The position numbers were made by a program, and so were the translations under genes. Shown piece by piece: positions 32,994 to 46,100 of a stretch of 64,000 nt of DNA (position 1 is the stretch's first letter; each line of letters begins with the position of its first letter). Origin of the DNA: Prosopocoilus inquinatus (taxonomy: Eukaryota > Arthropoda > Insecta > Coleoptera > Lucanidae); the NCBI GenBank assembly GCA_036172665.1, contig CM069871.1:3720001-3784000 (forward strand), in the 5' to 3' direction. The notes beneath the pieces are model-generated. The model worked only from the letters and a program-made list of their open reading frames with translations. It ran no database searches and was not told where the DNA came from.

Positions 32994-35751
32994 CTACATA
33001 GCATCAACATGACGGCACATAGAGTAAAGAGGTGCCTTAATTAGAATGTTACTCTTTGGTATTGGAAGTTTAAATGTAGTAGTCCATCTGGAGTTAAATC
33101 GAGGTACTAGGAAATTTAGGGAGGTCAAGATTTCAGGACAAACAATTTTAGAGTGAAGTAACTTCCAAATGAAACTGGCACCATGCAGATCTCGTCGGTG
33201 TTTAACAGATTGAAAGTTATGTGTTTGCAGTAAGAAGTCATAATCAACGCCTCTCTCAGGATAAACACCTGTGATTTTAAAGGTAAGAAATTTGAAAAAC
33301 CGACGTTGTATTCGCTCTATATCTAGTTGATAACAGATATAATACGGAGACCATACCTGAGAAGCATATTCTAATCGACTGAGAACAAAACAGTTGTAAA
33401 GGCACTTAAATATCTCAATATTGTTAAAATACTTCACAGATCTCAAAACAAATCCTAAAGATTTACAAGCTGCAGTGACAGTGACGTCAGTGTGGTGAGA
33501 AAAGCTTAAAGCAGAATCAAAGGTAACACCCAAATCTTTAGTTACACTTTTCCTAGCCAGTTGCTCACTTTTAATACAGTAATTGTAATTAACAGGATAG
33601 ACCTTCTTTGTATACGTTACGACGCAACATTTATTAACGTTCAACTTCAGACAATTATCAGCGCACCAGGAAATAATCGTGTTTAGGCACTGCTGGAGCC
33701 GTTCAGCTTCCCAAGTATTTGAAATAGAAGCATAGATTTTTAAGTCATCAGCAAAAGCAAGCGAGTGACAATCTAATGAGTCTAGTAAATCATTGATGAA
33801 AATGACGAAAAGTAGGGGTCCTAAATTTGAGCCCGGAGGCACACCAGAGGTCACTGGATATTCAAATGATTTATAGCCATTGAAAATGACGTAATTCAGT
33901 CTGCCAGATAGATAGGATTGCAGAAGACACACTAAAGACGGAATCATTCCTAAAGAGCTGAGCTTATTGAGGAGGAGACAGTACTGGATAAATCCGTGTA
34001 TACGACATCAACCTGACCTTGCTTACCCAACACTTCCGCTATGTATTGCGTTATGGTCACCTAATTTGTAGTAGTAGGTCGACCAGAAATGAAACCGTGT
34101 TGATGGGACGAAATATAAGGACTAATCCTACTATAAATTAGTTTATAAATAACCTGTTCAAAAATTTTGGCAATATTATTTAAAATGGCAATAGGACGAT
34201 AATTCTCAAGCTGTGTCTTATCATCTTTTTTGAAAACAGGCGTAACTCTAGCGCGTTTCCAGATGTCTGAAAAAGTAGACTTAGCAATTGCAAGATTTAT
34301 AATATGCAGAAGAGGTTTTACAAGCACATATCTAGCATCACGAATCAAAAAACTTGGAATTGAATCCTCACCAGCAGTAAACTTTACTGGAAATTTTGCC
34401 ATAACTGTTAACAGTTCTTCTTCAGAGACAGTTGACATTGAGAACGGAGAAACATTTGAAAAGACATCCGAAAGCACAGTGTTTTGAGTGTCAGGCAAAA
34501 ACATAGCAGAGAATAATTTTGCAAATCCATTGACAGTATCTTGAGGACTGGTGTATGTCTTATTATCACTTGAATATAACTTATTAGGAATACGAGAAGT
34601 GCCCTGCCTCATGTGGACATATTGAAAAATGTGCTTCGGATTAGAGAGAATGGATTCTTCAGCACGAAACGTAAATGATTTATACGCAGAAGATATTTGT
34701 TCTTTACATAAAATACGTAAACGTTTAAACAGGTGAAGAAAAATTAAATTGTCTGTAGCTAACCACTTTTGTCGGTAATGATTTTTTTAACTTTAAGTTA
34801 CGAATTATTGACGACGTGAACCAAGGAGGATAAGTAGTTGTATGAGATTTATACACAGGTACTGTTCTTTCAAAAATGCTATAAAGAATCTCATTAAGTT
34901 TTTCGATACAATTATTAACATCAGAACAACATTCAATAACGGACCAATCAATATTAAGAAACCAATCATTGTATAGTTCAATAAAATTGGCTTTACGAAA
35001 ATTATACCTTCTAGCTTGCGCAACAGGAAAAGTAGAAGGTCTTACAAGTTGTAAACTTTTAATTGTGATCGCCAAAGCAGGATGATAAACATCCTCAACA
35101 ACGAGAGGCTGATCTTCATGTGTGACATTAACTTCATGTGGGAGATTAGATAAAACCAAGTCTAGTAATCTATTATCACCATTACATACCTGATTATGTT
35201 GCACAAATTCTAAAGAATTACAAAAATTTCGCAGAAATCGCACTTTTGAACATGTGGTCAACATCAATGAACTTAGGAAGATTAAAGTCCCCAATAATTA
35301 TTAAAGTTTTATTAGTTGAAAATACTTCCAGGGCTTCGAAAAATATCTCATAGTCATTAATAGATAGATTCGGTGGTACATAAAATGATGCAAGGTAGAA
35401 CATGTAAACTGAGAATTGGCATTTACAAATAACATAATCAACTGAAGGAATGAGTTTAAAAAAATCAAAAGCATCAATGATTTCAAATGCAATATTTCTA
35501 GAAATACCAACAATGACACCACCGCCAGTAGATTTATTTGTGGCGCAAAAATTCCTGTCGCACCTTACAACATCATATTGAGGAGAAAAAAGTTCGCCAT
35601 TCTTAACAGAATCATTCAACCAGGATTCAGCGATCACAATAAAATCATAAAGTTGTTCACATGTATTAAGATAGAATTCATGAGTTTTAGTACGTAACCC
35701 ACGAGCGTTTTGATAAAAGATGTTTAAGTAATTGGGAATTCTGTTGGGCAA
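32994..35751 (-). pseudogene. LINE ORF2: endonuclease and reverse transcriptase, broken
   Basis: Endonuclease: YQNARGLRTK near the start, STGGGVIVGIS in the middle, GDFNLP at about 35.3 kb. RT: NYRPIAILNN and HGFISGRPTTTN (34.06-34.6 kb), motif A Asp in VVYTDLS (about 33.99 kb), motif B GVPPGSNLGPLLF, motif C AFADDLKIY, thumb DLGVTFDSALSF (33.0-33.95 kb). Breaks: a frameshift near 35.24 kb just after GDFNLP, another near 34.78 kb in an A-run, an in-frame TAG at about 34.06 kb after TTTN, and a small deletion with frameshift just after the motif A Asp. The pol frame begins a few bases after the ORF1 stop and its first codons lack an ATG. Total length corresponds to about 920 codons, roughly full length for the family. 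Confidence 0.9.
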
Positions 35752-35753
35752 TT

Positions 35754-36213
35754 TTAGTTTAAGTCATTGTTGTTGGACACAGAAACAATAGATGGGATAC
35801 CATTTTTGTAAATTATTTTTAGGTTATTTTTACCATTAGAGACACGATGCTTTAATTCATTTTTGATCTGCCTGCGCAACTCAATTTGTTCAGGAGTACG
35901 ATCCTGTGTGATGTTTTATCACACAGGATCCAAGGATGGTAAATTCAGCAGAGGTTTTAAGATTAGCAGAATTTTGTATAGGTTTTCTAGCAGAGTTAGT
36001 GTTGGTTAAACAGACCTTGAGAGGACGGCACCGATCACGTTTAGTTTTATCAAATTTACCGAAACGAAAAGAATAAAATTCATCTTCATTTAAGCCAACT
36101 TTTTGCAAAATCTTCGGCACTAGCACAATGTCAATATTAGCCTGACCAATATTAGTTGCGACAAGTTCCTCTTTAAGCCCAAAGATAACAATATTAGTAT
36201 TATTAGATTAGTG
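35754..36213 (-). pseudogene. LINE ORF1, C-terminal part, broken by a hairpin
   Basis: The minus-strand frame from about 36.2 kb reads NIVIFGLKEE, then FRFGKFDKTKRD and RPLKV, matching the C-terminal RNA-binding region of ORF1 proteins in such LINEs. It ends early in the track at 35890, but a shifted frame continues with RTPEQIELRRQIKNELKHR and stops at 35754, directly before ORF2. The switch coincides with a perfect 13-bp-arm hairpin at 35900-35930. The N-terminal half is missing because the element is 5' truncated. Confidence 0.7.
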
Positions 36214-38487
36214 CTGTTTTGTTATTTATGTTAAAGTTTCCTTAAACTTTGACGTTTAGGAGGGAGTTTTGGGGGGATTAAGTCAGGAGATTATCGTCAA
36301 TGTTTTAATGGTGCGGCAGGTTCGTCCTCCGCGTGTAAAACATGCAAACAAGTAAAGAACGTTAGTAATTTCTGTTGTATGCATTCTATTATCCGTGAAC
36401 CTCACGCAATAATGCAGCAAACTATGCTCCCTTATAGTATGTAGTGGACAAGCGGATTCCGCGAATATCGGGAAGCGGGTCGTTAATTACGAACGACGAT
36501 TATATCCGGCTCGGTATATCATATTTCATAATCTTGCTACGACTACATAATTGACACACGTGTTTCTAATAATTGGTTTCGATTGTTTTATGCATCATGT
36601 TTGTTAAATTATGTGCGCGCGGATTACAGTCATTTCGGCGCTCGATCCACGTGATTACGGTTTCGAATCCATTCTAGACGTTATTGATCGCATGCACCTT
36701 ACAATTACACCAGTTCCTGCAAACTAGATAATAGGAAATGCTCGGACATTACTTTATGTTGTTTGTTTATAATTTGTTTATTCGAGCGTAAATAATGTTC
36801 CGAGTCTTAATTTTACCAGCGTAATGTGTGCGGCCGGAAAGCCGTAGATACAGGTAAAGGGGGTATTCGATTCGAATCACGTGATACCCTCGTAATTAAC
36901 TTGTTGCAGATGTATTCGCTTAATATAATTATGCTTCATCAAAATCAAATATATTTGACGATAAACTACCTATTATAACTTGTCTGCTTCATCAATTTTC
37001 TAGTTGGAAATTGCGTTGTTCTAGTTACTTAGTTAATTTCTCGCCAATTATTACACGTTTATCAACCATAAATTGTATTGGTGGAAAATCAAGCAGATTA
37101 TTTATTTGACAGCCCTCAATCGCTATTATTGTTATTATTAAACGTGCTTCATTAGATACATTGGTGACAGGGGCGGAATCAACTTGCGTCGATGAAATTA
37201 CTCTTGTCTTCCTAAGCCGCGCCGTCTCCACTAAGTGGGCATTTTACGCAAGATACACCCTCACTTCTACCATTGCTTAAATCTAAGGGTGACAACCGAC
37301 TTCGACTTATAGGCTTCTACCGACATCTTCTACAAACATTTATAAGAATTTAATAAAGCATTTTTGGTTACTTGGGATGTGACCACAACCAAAAAGAAAA
37401 ACAATTGCTTCAAACTGAAATTGGCCTACTTTCCCACCACAATTTCAAATAATATCGATGTCAATGTATAATAATAATCTGAACGCTTTCCACCTAGGTG
37501 TATCTACTACATCTTTTCGATAATGTGTTTCCTTGTTTCACCTTTTAGAAATCCTCGCGTTTTTTTTCTTCTTTTGCTTCTGATATACCTACCTACCTAC
37601 CTATAATAAGACGGTGAAATCACTGCAGGAATTAATTAAGTCCCGTTTGAAATTATCGCACAACACACAACACATAAGCGTTCCTTCTCTCTCGAAAATA
37701 TTCTTTGGGGCATAAGTAGCGGTTCGGCTTGCCGGAAACCCGTTTCGCTAACAAGAAATTACATACACCTCGGCCTGTCGGCCTCTCGCAAAAACGGGAC
37801 AAGACGCCGCCGCCGCAGCGAACACATTAATTAATTGCATTCTGACAAAACTAATTCCGATTCCACCCCGAGCGAAAAAGTGTCGCTAATGCTACGCTAC
37901 TGCCGTAGCGCGACTTTCTAAGCCGCGTCGATATAATCGTATGCATATGCTACCGTGTAATTTGCGGTAATTATTCTGATTTACGCTGTCCACCTATCCG
38001 TGTATGCGATGCGAATGTTCCAGAAACGACGGCCGTGTCCAAACGGCGAGATTTACAAATAAATTGTCGAGTGTTGTTGGTTCGATCGCCGCCGGTCGCA
38101 CAGCTGGACGAAGTTTCCACCAACGGCCATTGCTTCGTAATTTCCTGCCTGCGTATTCAGTTCAAATCAAAACGACAAATAGAAATGAAGTTGAAATCAC
38201 CATGCAAATAACTCCTACTAATATGCACAATACAGTAAACCGCAAAGATAATTTTGGTCCTAACTTGAACGAACGGTCGGCACATTTCTTACGCAGCAGA
38301 ACAACGTCGTCGGGTATCGGTCGCACTGCACACCTCTGATAAGGCACGGGGGATTGTATCGGAAAACGCAAGCTGAATACCTGACCTGTTTGGATTGCGT
38401 TGCGTTTCCTTCTCCACCAGTGCCGCAGTAAGGAAATCTTGCGCCTGAAGCCAATCATCTAATTTACGCCCACCAAAAACAAAAGAA
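36214..38487. other. Unique AT-rich DNA, no gene recognised
   Basis: It contains dispersed repeat J at 37222-37385 and a CTAC microsatellite at about 37588-37602. The 38.0-38.34 kb ORF (111 codons) and its minus-strand shadows match nothing I know. Confidence 0.35.
37222..37385 (+). repeat. Dispersed repeat J, copy 1
   Basis: GTCTCCACTAAGTGGGCATT, TAAGGGTGACAA and ACATTTATAAGAATTTAATA match 63627-63940 in the same orientation. The two conserved blocks are about 110 bp apart here and about 265 bp apart in the other copy. Confidence 0.7.
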
Positions 38488-40978
38488 AAAACGAATTCCG
38501 GATGCGAACGCGCGGATCCGAATTAAAAAAAAAATTGTACGTCCTCGTCCTTTTAAATAATCCACCCACCCACCACTTATACTTATACCGTCACCTATGA
38601 TCGAAAAGCCGAACGCGACACGATTTTCGACCTCCACTCGCCGAGACGTTTCATCTGATACGCGACGGAGCCTGCTAATCCGTTCGAAGCAAACTCGCGA
38701 ATTTTTTTCGACCCCTAAACAGCGTCAGAACGCAGAACTGGCACTCTCTCGTGAGTAAAATTTTCCAAGGAATCCGATGGTTTCATCGAATTCTGAATGG
38801 GAACGCGCGCAGTTCCAGATTTAAAAAATAACGTATGGCTTCAGCCCTTTAAATAATCCACAGGCCTTATATGCTGCTAACTTGGTTGGAAAAATGAAAG
38901 CAGCGCGATTTTCGAACGTCGCCGTCGCTCGTCGAGACCTTTCACCTGATACGCGACAACGCGAGGTTATCTTTGACACGATCAAGTTCGATTATTGCAC
39001 TGCCCGCCACCTTGAATCGAAATACCGTATAGTGACACGCTTTTCGACCTCCACTCGTCGAGACGTTTCATCTGATACGCGACGGAGCTTACTAATCGAT
39101 TCGAAGCAAACTCGCGAATTTTTTTCGATCCCGAAACCGCGTCAGAACGCGGAACTGCCACTCTCTCATGAGTAAAATTTTCTAAGAAATCCGATGGTTG
39201 CATCGAATTCCGGATGGGAACGCGCGTAGTTCCGGATTTCAAAAATAACGTGCCTTCAGTCCTTTAAATAATCCACAGGCCTTATATGCTGCTAACTTGG
39301 TTGGAAAAATGAAAGCGGCGCGATTTTCGAACGTCGCCGTCGGTCGTCGAGACCTTTCACCTGATATGCGACAACGCGAGCTTATCTTTGACACGATCAA
39401 GTTCGATTATTGCACTGCCCACCACCTTGAATCGAAATACCGTATAGTGACACGCTTTTCGACCTCCACTCGTCGAGACGTTTCATCTGATACGCGACGA
39501 AGATTACTAACCGATTCCAAGCAAATTCGCGAATCTTTTTCGACACCTAAACAACATCAGAACGCGGAACTGGCACTCTCTCGTGAGTAAAAAATTCCAA
39601 GGAATCCGATGGTTGCATCAAATTCTGGATAAGAACGCGCGCAGTTCCGGATTTCAAACTTAACGTATGTCTTCAGCCCTTTAAATAATCCACAGGCCTT
39701 ATATGCTGCTAACTTGGTTGGAAAAATGAAAGCGGCGCGATTTTCGAACGTCGCCGTCGGTCGTCGAGACCTTTCACCTGATATGCGACAACGCGAGGTT
39801 ATCTTTGACGCGATCAAGTTCGATTATTGCACTGCCCGCCACCTTGAATCGAAATACCGTATAGTGACACGCTTTTCGACCTCCACTCGTCGAGACGTTT
39901 CATCTGATACGCGACGGAGCTTACTAATCGATTCGAAGCAAACTCGCGTATTTTTTGCGACCCCTAAACAGCGTCAGAACGCAGAACTGGCACTCTCTCG
40001 TGAGTAAAATTTTCCAAGGAATCCGATGGTTGCATCGAATTCTGAATGGGAACGCGCGCAGTTCCAGATTTAAAAAATAACGTATGACTTCAGCCCTTTA
40101 AATAATCCACAGGCCTTATATGCTGCTAACTTGGTTGGAAAAATGAAAGCGGCGCGATTTTCGAACGTCGCCGTCGCTCGTCGAGACCTTTCACCTGATA
40201 TGCGACAATGCGAGGTTATCTTTGACACGATCAAGTTCGATTATTGCACTGTCCGCCTTCTTGAATCGAAATACCGTATACCGACACGATTTTCGACCTC
40301 CACTCGTCGAGACGTTTCATCTGATACGCGACGGAGCTTACTAATCGATTCGAAGCAAACTCGCGAATTTTTTTCGTCCCCTAAACAACATCAGAATGCG
40401 AAACTGCCACTCTCTCATGAGTAAAATTTTCTAAGAAATCCGATGGTTGCATCGAATTCCGGATGGGAACGCGAGCAGTTCCGGATTTCAAAAATAACGT
40501 GTCTTCAGTCCTTTAAATAATCCACAGGCCTTATATGCTGCTAACTTGGTTGGAAAAATGAAAGCGGCGCGATTTTCGAACGTCGCCGTCGCTCGTCGAG
40601 ACCTTTCACATGATATGCGACAACGCGAGGTTATCTTTGACACAATCAAGTTCGATTACTGCATTGCCCGCCTTCTTGAATCGAAATACTGTGTACCGAC
40701 ACGCTTTTCGACCTCCATTCGTCGAGACGTTTCATCTGATACGCGACGAAGATTACTAACCGATTCGAAGCAAACTCGTGAATTTTTTCCGACCCCTAAA
40801 CAGCGTCAGAACGCGGAACTTGCACTGTCTCTTGAGTAAAAAATTCCAAGGAATCCGATGGTTGGTTGCATCGAATTCTGGATAGGAACGCGCGCAATTC
40901 CGGATTTCAAACATAACGTATGTCTTCAGCCCTTTAAAGAATCCACCGGCCTTACATGCTGCTATCTTAGTTGCCTGT
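38488..40978 (+). repeat. Satellite A: five units of 415-417 bp plus a partial unit
   Basis: The landmark TGGAAAAATGAAAGC occurs in every full unit, with spacings of 415, 417, 417 and 415 bp (97-codon ORF starts at 38882, 39297, 39714, 40131 and 40546). A deleted unit lies at 38488-38770. Within each unit TCGTCGAGACSTTTCAYCTG occurs twice, 127 bp apart, so the unit is itself built from a diverged duplication. The open frame is a by-product: between copies 1 and 2, replacement changes far outnumber silent ones. Confidence 0.95.
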
Positions 40979-41179
40979 GCTTACTGGCCTGCAGGTAAAT
41001 TTTTTTTTTTTTTTTTAATTTTTAGAGAGCAATTTTTCTTTTTCATTACAACATTGACGGGCGGAAAGTTCAATTTACTTTTCACAGAAGCTATTTGGTT
41101 GCCTTTGCAGGCTGGTTCGGCTCACCGGGACTGTGGTTGCCCGAGAGTGAAGTTGGTAGCTTCTGGCTGGAGGTGGCAG

Positions 41180-41262
41180 AAAGGTCTCCTACAATCGGCG
41201 TCAGGATGATGGTGATCTCGGGAACAGCGTCCTTGGTCGCTGGGGTGGTCTCGGGCGGCCCT
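41180..41262 (+). repeat. Dispersed repeat H, copy 2 (coding-compatible)
   Basis: Inverse-orientation relative of 21950-22030 over about 80 bp. The conserved peptide (PATK.AVP.ITIIL.PIVG) is on the minus strand here. The surrounding 41.09-41.28 kb is open on both strands. Confidence 0.6.
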
Positions 41263-42240
41263 TCTTCATCGAATTGACAATAATGCCTCTCCGCGTCAAA
41301 CTGGGCTTGACTGTGTGGCGACTTTCCTTCTTATAGTTGGCAGTAATGCGCAGCAGCGTCGCTCCTGACTCCAAATTTTAATCCGCACATTTTATACGCG
41401 ATGTCTTAGTTTCTTTTGCAACCTCGCCAAACGTTGGACCTCAACGTCTCCGACGGCGACGTGGATCTTCAAACTGTTTGTTGCCTTGTCATGAAGAACA
41501 AGAGGTGTGTCTTATTCCATTTATTCGCCTTGGGTGTCCCTTTTTTAAACCCCTTTTTTTAAAGATTGAATATGACAGCAATATCATCCGAGGAGCAAGA
41601 AGATAAATGAAGAATTTCCGTTTAATCGCCTCTCCTCCTCGACTATTTCAACAAAAGGGAAAAAATCAGATGCAGGATGAAATGATGATTAATTCAGAAA
41701 GTATGCATCTCGATTAGAATAGGCGTAATTCCGAGCAGAAAATCTATACGGTGATGTTCTGGATGAATAAGAGAGAGCTGCATTCGTAACGAAAGAGAGG
41801 AAAAAAAAACTGTCACGCAACGTGAACCCGACTGTATAGTTATTTACGCATTCCAACACGTTATTCGTGTTGATCTACCATCATCGTATCTCTTTACTTA
41901 ACACTTGATTGATTATCAATTGATTTCAGTTTGCGTGCAATTGCAGAGCCGCATTACTGCGTTTACACCCAACGAATGCGTTTCTATTTAAACTCTTTTT
42001 ATGTTCGTATGTATATACGACTGACTGCATTATTGCTGGGGGGCAAAAACTGCGCTGATGATATTATTAACCGCATTTCATTTTTTTCATGTTATTGGAA
42101 AATAATAGCCGGTTTCTTTTACACCTGTTGCTCTCGCATCACGGCATTTTAGTTTATACCTATTTTTTCTTTTAATGTAAATTGCTTTTGTCTTTACATA
42201 AATAATTAACGGGCTTCAAATTGAATGCATGCAAAAAATG

Positions 42241-42390
42241 GAGCAGGTGGTCTCTGAGTGGTAACGCACGAGTTCGCTCGTCCGCCGATATCATTTCATT
42301 TGGGATATCGGGTTTGAGAAAGTGATATTTTCTTCTGTCAAGGCCGATGGTGACCTGGGGACTCACCGGACCTACCCATCATCAAAGTCA
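42241..42390 (+). repeat. Possible tRNA-derived SINE fragment
   Basis: TGGTCTCTGAGTGGTAACGC resembles a pol III A box and GGGTTTGAGAAAG a B box, 50-60 bp apart, preceded by GAGCAGG. In between, ACGAG-TTCG-CTCGT forms a stem with a UUCG loop. The 3' part, CCGATGGTGACCTGGGG and ACTCACCGGACCTACCC, looks like a SINE body. No poly-A tail or flanking duplication was found. Confidence 0.4.
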
Positions 42391-43185
42391 TCAGATAAAA
42401 CTTCTGCCACGTAACAACATCCAAAACACCAACAAACAAAAACTCTATTTGCGTAAGTAGCGGTCCATGTTCGGAAAAGCAAAACAGCAAACGCGAATTT
42501 GTACAACGCGAAAGCCATTAAACCCGTCACACAAACACATCGTTTGTCCGTGCATCCTAATAATCCGCCGCGTTTAAAAAAAAAAAAAAACAAAAACTAC
42601 GGTTGAAATGATTTCCGCGTATCTGGTAGGGCGTTTAATTAACGCCGATAGACAACGTCGGCCGGCGTGAAACACTGAAACGAAAAGGATGTTATCACAA
42701 ATTATGCCGGCCCGAAACGTCGGACAATTTATCGAAATCAAATCGCACGGATCCGCCGCATAAACGAACCATTAATAATTAAATAAACAGACGGACGCGT
42801 CCGGACGACGACGGCAGCTTGTCGATACGCAATTCAACGAGAACCCTCCCCGTTTGCAATCAATGGATGGAATCCAAATGGATCAGTCGAAATAATATTT
42901 AATATACGTCAGGAAAGCGATTTGTGCAATGTACCGATTACCCCCAATTTATTTGTCTACCATTTCTTTAAAATTGGTTGTCTTTGTTCGCCTTTTCGCC
43001 CTCCCTCTCCCTTACTGACTCTCGCCCGAGTCGGTTGCGCGAGAGCATTGCCACCTTAAGTGGCTTAAATTTTGCTCAGAAGCTCCAATTTTGTGCAAAC
43101 CGACTCCGTTTTGGTTATCTCTTTCTATTAATTTTGTCGGGCGAGTGCCTCCGACGAGCCGTTTGATACGGTAAGTTTTTTTCAC

Positions 43186-46100
43186 CGTGTTATCAAGGCG
43201 ACTCTTATTGCACGTCGTATTCGTTCCAGGCTTTCACCGACTGCTGCTAATTTTATCACTAGCGTGTATCGTTACCTTTCATTGCTGACTTTAATTGAGG
43301 GATTTTATTGTCAACTCCCGGAGTTAACTTCCACCCCGTTCGGTGCATCGCGTCGTGCAAACCTCTCAATTCCACAGTTACGCCTGCTGTCCTGGTCGCT
43401 ATTCGCCAAGTCCTACTGAGCTTGACAGGAACTTCAATTGTGCGCTAGATGGACGCACGTGCTTCACCACAAGTTTTGACGTTCCCCTAACCTCAGTTCG
43501 GCCAAGGTGTTTGTTGACAGTCCCTTCCCCATCGCGTTGTGATATAAATTCTTTTTGCCCTCGCTTTGTGGTTAATTATTTAATTACTTAAATTTTTTTC
43601 ACGTGATATCAAGGCGACTCTTAGTGCATGTCGTATTCGTTCCAGGCTTTCACCGACTGCTGTTAGTTTTATCACTAGCGTGTATCATTACCTTTCATTG
43701 CTGACTTTCATTGAGGGATTTTATTGTCAACTCCCCGAGTTAACTTCCACCCCGTTCGGTGCATTGCGTCGTGCAAACCTCTCAATTCCACAGTTACGCC
43801 TGCTGTCCTGGTCGCCACTACAAGTCATACTGGGCTTGACAGGAACCTCAATTGCGCGCTAAATGGACGCACGTGCTTCACCACAAGGTTTGACGTTCCC
43901 CTAACCTCAGTTCGGCCAAGGTGTTTGTTGACAGTCCCTTCCCCATCGCGTTGTGATATAAATTCTTTTTGACCTCGCTTTGTGGTTAATTATTTAATTA
44001 CTTAAATTTTTTTCACGTGATATCAAGGCGACTCTTAGTGCATGTCGTATTCGTTCCAGGCTTTCACCGACTGCTGCTAGTTTTATCACTAGCGTGTATC
44101 GTTACCTTTCATTGCTGACTTTCATTGAGGGATTTTCTTGTCAACTCCCCGAGTTAACTTCCACCCCGTTCGGTGCATCGCGTCGTGCAAACCTCTCAAT
44201 TCCGCAGTTACGCCTGCTATCCTGGTCGCCATTCGCCAAGTCCTACTGAGCTTGACAGGAACTTCAATTGTGCGCTAGATGGACGCACGTGCTTCACTAC
44301 AAGTTTTGACGTTCCCCTAACCTCAGTTCGGCCAAGGTGTTTGTTGACAGTCCCTTCCCCATCGCGTTGTAATATAAATTCTTTTTGACTTCGCTTTGTG
44401 GTTAATTATTTAATTACTTAAATTTTTTCACGTGTTATCAAGGCGGCTCTTAGAGCATGTCGTATTCGTTCCAGGCTTTCACCGACTGCTGCTAGTTTTA
44501 TCACTAGCGTGTATCGTTACCTTTCATTGAGGGATTTTCTTGTCAACTCCCCGAGTTAACTTCCACCCCGTTCGGTGCATCGCGTCGTGCAAACCTCTCA
44601 ATTCCAAAGTTACGCCTGCTGTCCTGGTCGCCATTACAAGTCATACTGGGCTTGACAGGAACTTCAATTGCGCACTAAATGGACGCACGTGTTTCACCAC
44701 AAGGTTTGGCGTTCCCCTAACCTCAGTTCGGCCAAGGTGTTTGTTGACAGTTTCTTCTCCATCGCGCTGTGGTATAAATTCTTTTTGACCTCGCTTTGTG
44801 GTTAATTATTTAATTACTTAAATTTTTTTCACGTGTTATCAAGGCGACTCTTAGTGCATGTCGTGTTCGTTCCAGGCTTTCACCGACTGCTGCTAGTTTT
44901 ATCACTAGCGTGTATCGTTACCTTTCATTGCTGACTTTCATTGAGGGATTTTCTTGTCAACTCCCCGAGTTAACTTCCACCCCGTTCGGTGCATCGCGTC
45001 GTGCAAACCTCTCAATTCCGCAGTTACGCCTGCTGTCCTGGTCGCTATTCGCCAAGTTCTACTGAGCTTGACAGGAACTTCAATTGCGCGCTAAATGGAC
45101 GCACGTGCTTCACCACGAGTTTTGACGTTCCCCTAACCTCAGTCCGGCCAAGGTGTTTGTTGACAGTCCCTTCCCCATCGCGTTGTGATATAAATTCTTT
45201 TTGACCTCGCTTTGTGGTTAATTGTTTAATTACTTAAATTTTTTTCACGTTTTATCAAGGCGACTCTTAGTGCATCTCGTATTCGTTCCAGGCTTTCTCC
45301 GACTGCTGCTAGTTTTATCACTAGCGTGTATCGTTACCTTTCATTGCTGACTTTAATTGAGGGATTTTATTGTCAACTCCCGGAGTTAACTTCCACCCCG
45401 TTCGGTGCATCGCGTCGTGCAAACCTCTCAATTCCACAGTTACGCCTGCTGTCCTGGTCGCCATTACAACTCCTTCCGAACTTGACAGGAACTTCAATTG
45501 CGTGCTAAATGGACGCACGTGCTTCACCACAAGGTTTGACGTTCCCTTAACCTCAGTTCGGCCAAGGTGTTTGTTGACAGTCCCTTCCCCATCGCGTTGT
45601 GATATAAATTCTTTTTGACCTCGCTTTGTGGTTAATTATTTAATTACTTAAATTTTTTCACGTGTTATCAAGGCGGCTCTTAGAGCATGTCGTATTCGTT
45701 CCAGGCTTTCACCGACTGCTGCTACTTTTATCACTAGCGTGTATCGTTACCTTTCATTGCTGACTTTCATTGAGAGATTTTATTGTCAACTCCCCGAGTT
45801 AACTTCCACCCCGTTCGGTGCATCGCATCGTGCAAACCTCTGAATTCCACAGTTACGCCTGCTGTCCTGGTCGCCATTACAAGTCCTACTGAGCTTGACA
45901 GGAACTTCAATTGCGTGCTAAATGGACGCACGTGCTTCACCACAAAGTTTGACGTTCCCCTAACGTCAGTTCGGCCAAGGTGTTTGTTGACAGTTTCTTC
46001 TCCATCGCGCTGTGATATAAATTCTTTTTGACCTCGCTTTGTGGTTAATTATTTAATTAAATTTTTTTCACGTGTTATCAAGGCGACTCTTAGTCCATGT

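Larger units (their letters stand above)
32757..36213 (-). mobile_element. 5'-truncated, decayed LINE of the CR1/Jockey group
   Basis: On the minus strand the order is: end of ORF1, apurinic-type endonuclease, reverse transcriptase, a 3' UTR of about 210-240 bp, and a 3' tail of TAA/ATA repeats (plus-strand ATT repeats at 32757-32785). There is no RNase H domain. The RT signature FADDLKIY, the thumb motif DLGVTFDSALSF and the endonuclease start YQNARGLRTK fit arthropod CR1/Jockey-type elements; the exact clade is not resolved by eye. Several frameshifts and an in-frame stop make it inactive. The 5' edge near 36.2 kb is approximate and no target duplication was found. Confidence 0.88.
40979..43185. 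other. Mostly unique DNA between the two satellites
   Basis: A poly-T run lies at about 41000-41017 and repeat H at 41180. Downstream is AT-rich sequence with a possible tRNA-like segment (42.24 kb). ORFs at 41.93 and 42.98 kb are unrecognised. Confidence 0.35.

Noticed and set aside
38882..40839. Five 97-codon ORFs in satellite A as a conserved gene family
   Set aside because: Between the first two copies, about 15 or more replacement changes against about four silent ones is what neutral drift gives. The frame is preserved because the units are young and related. No domain is recognisable.
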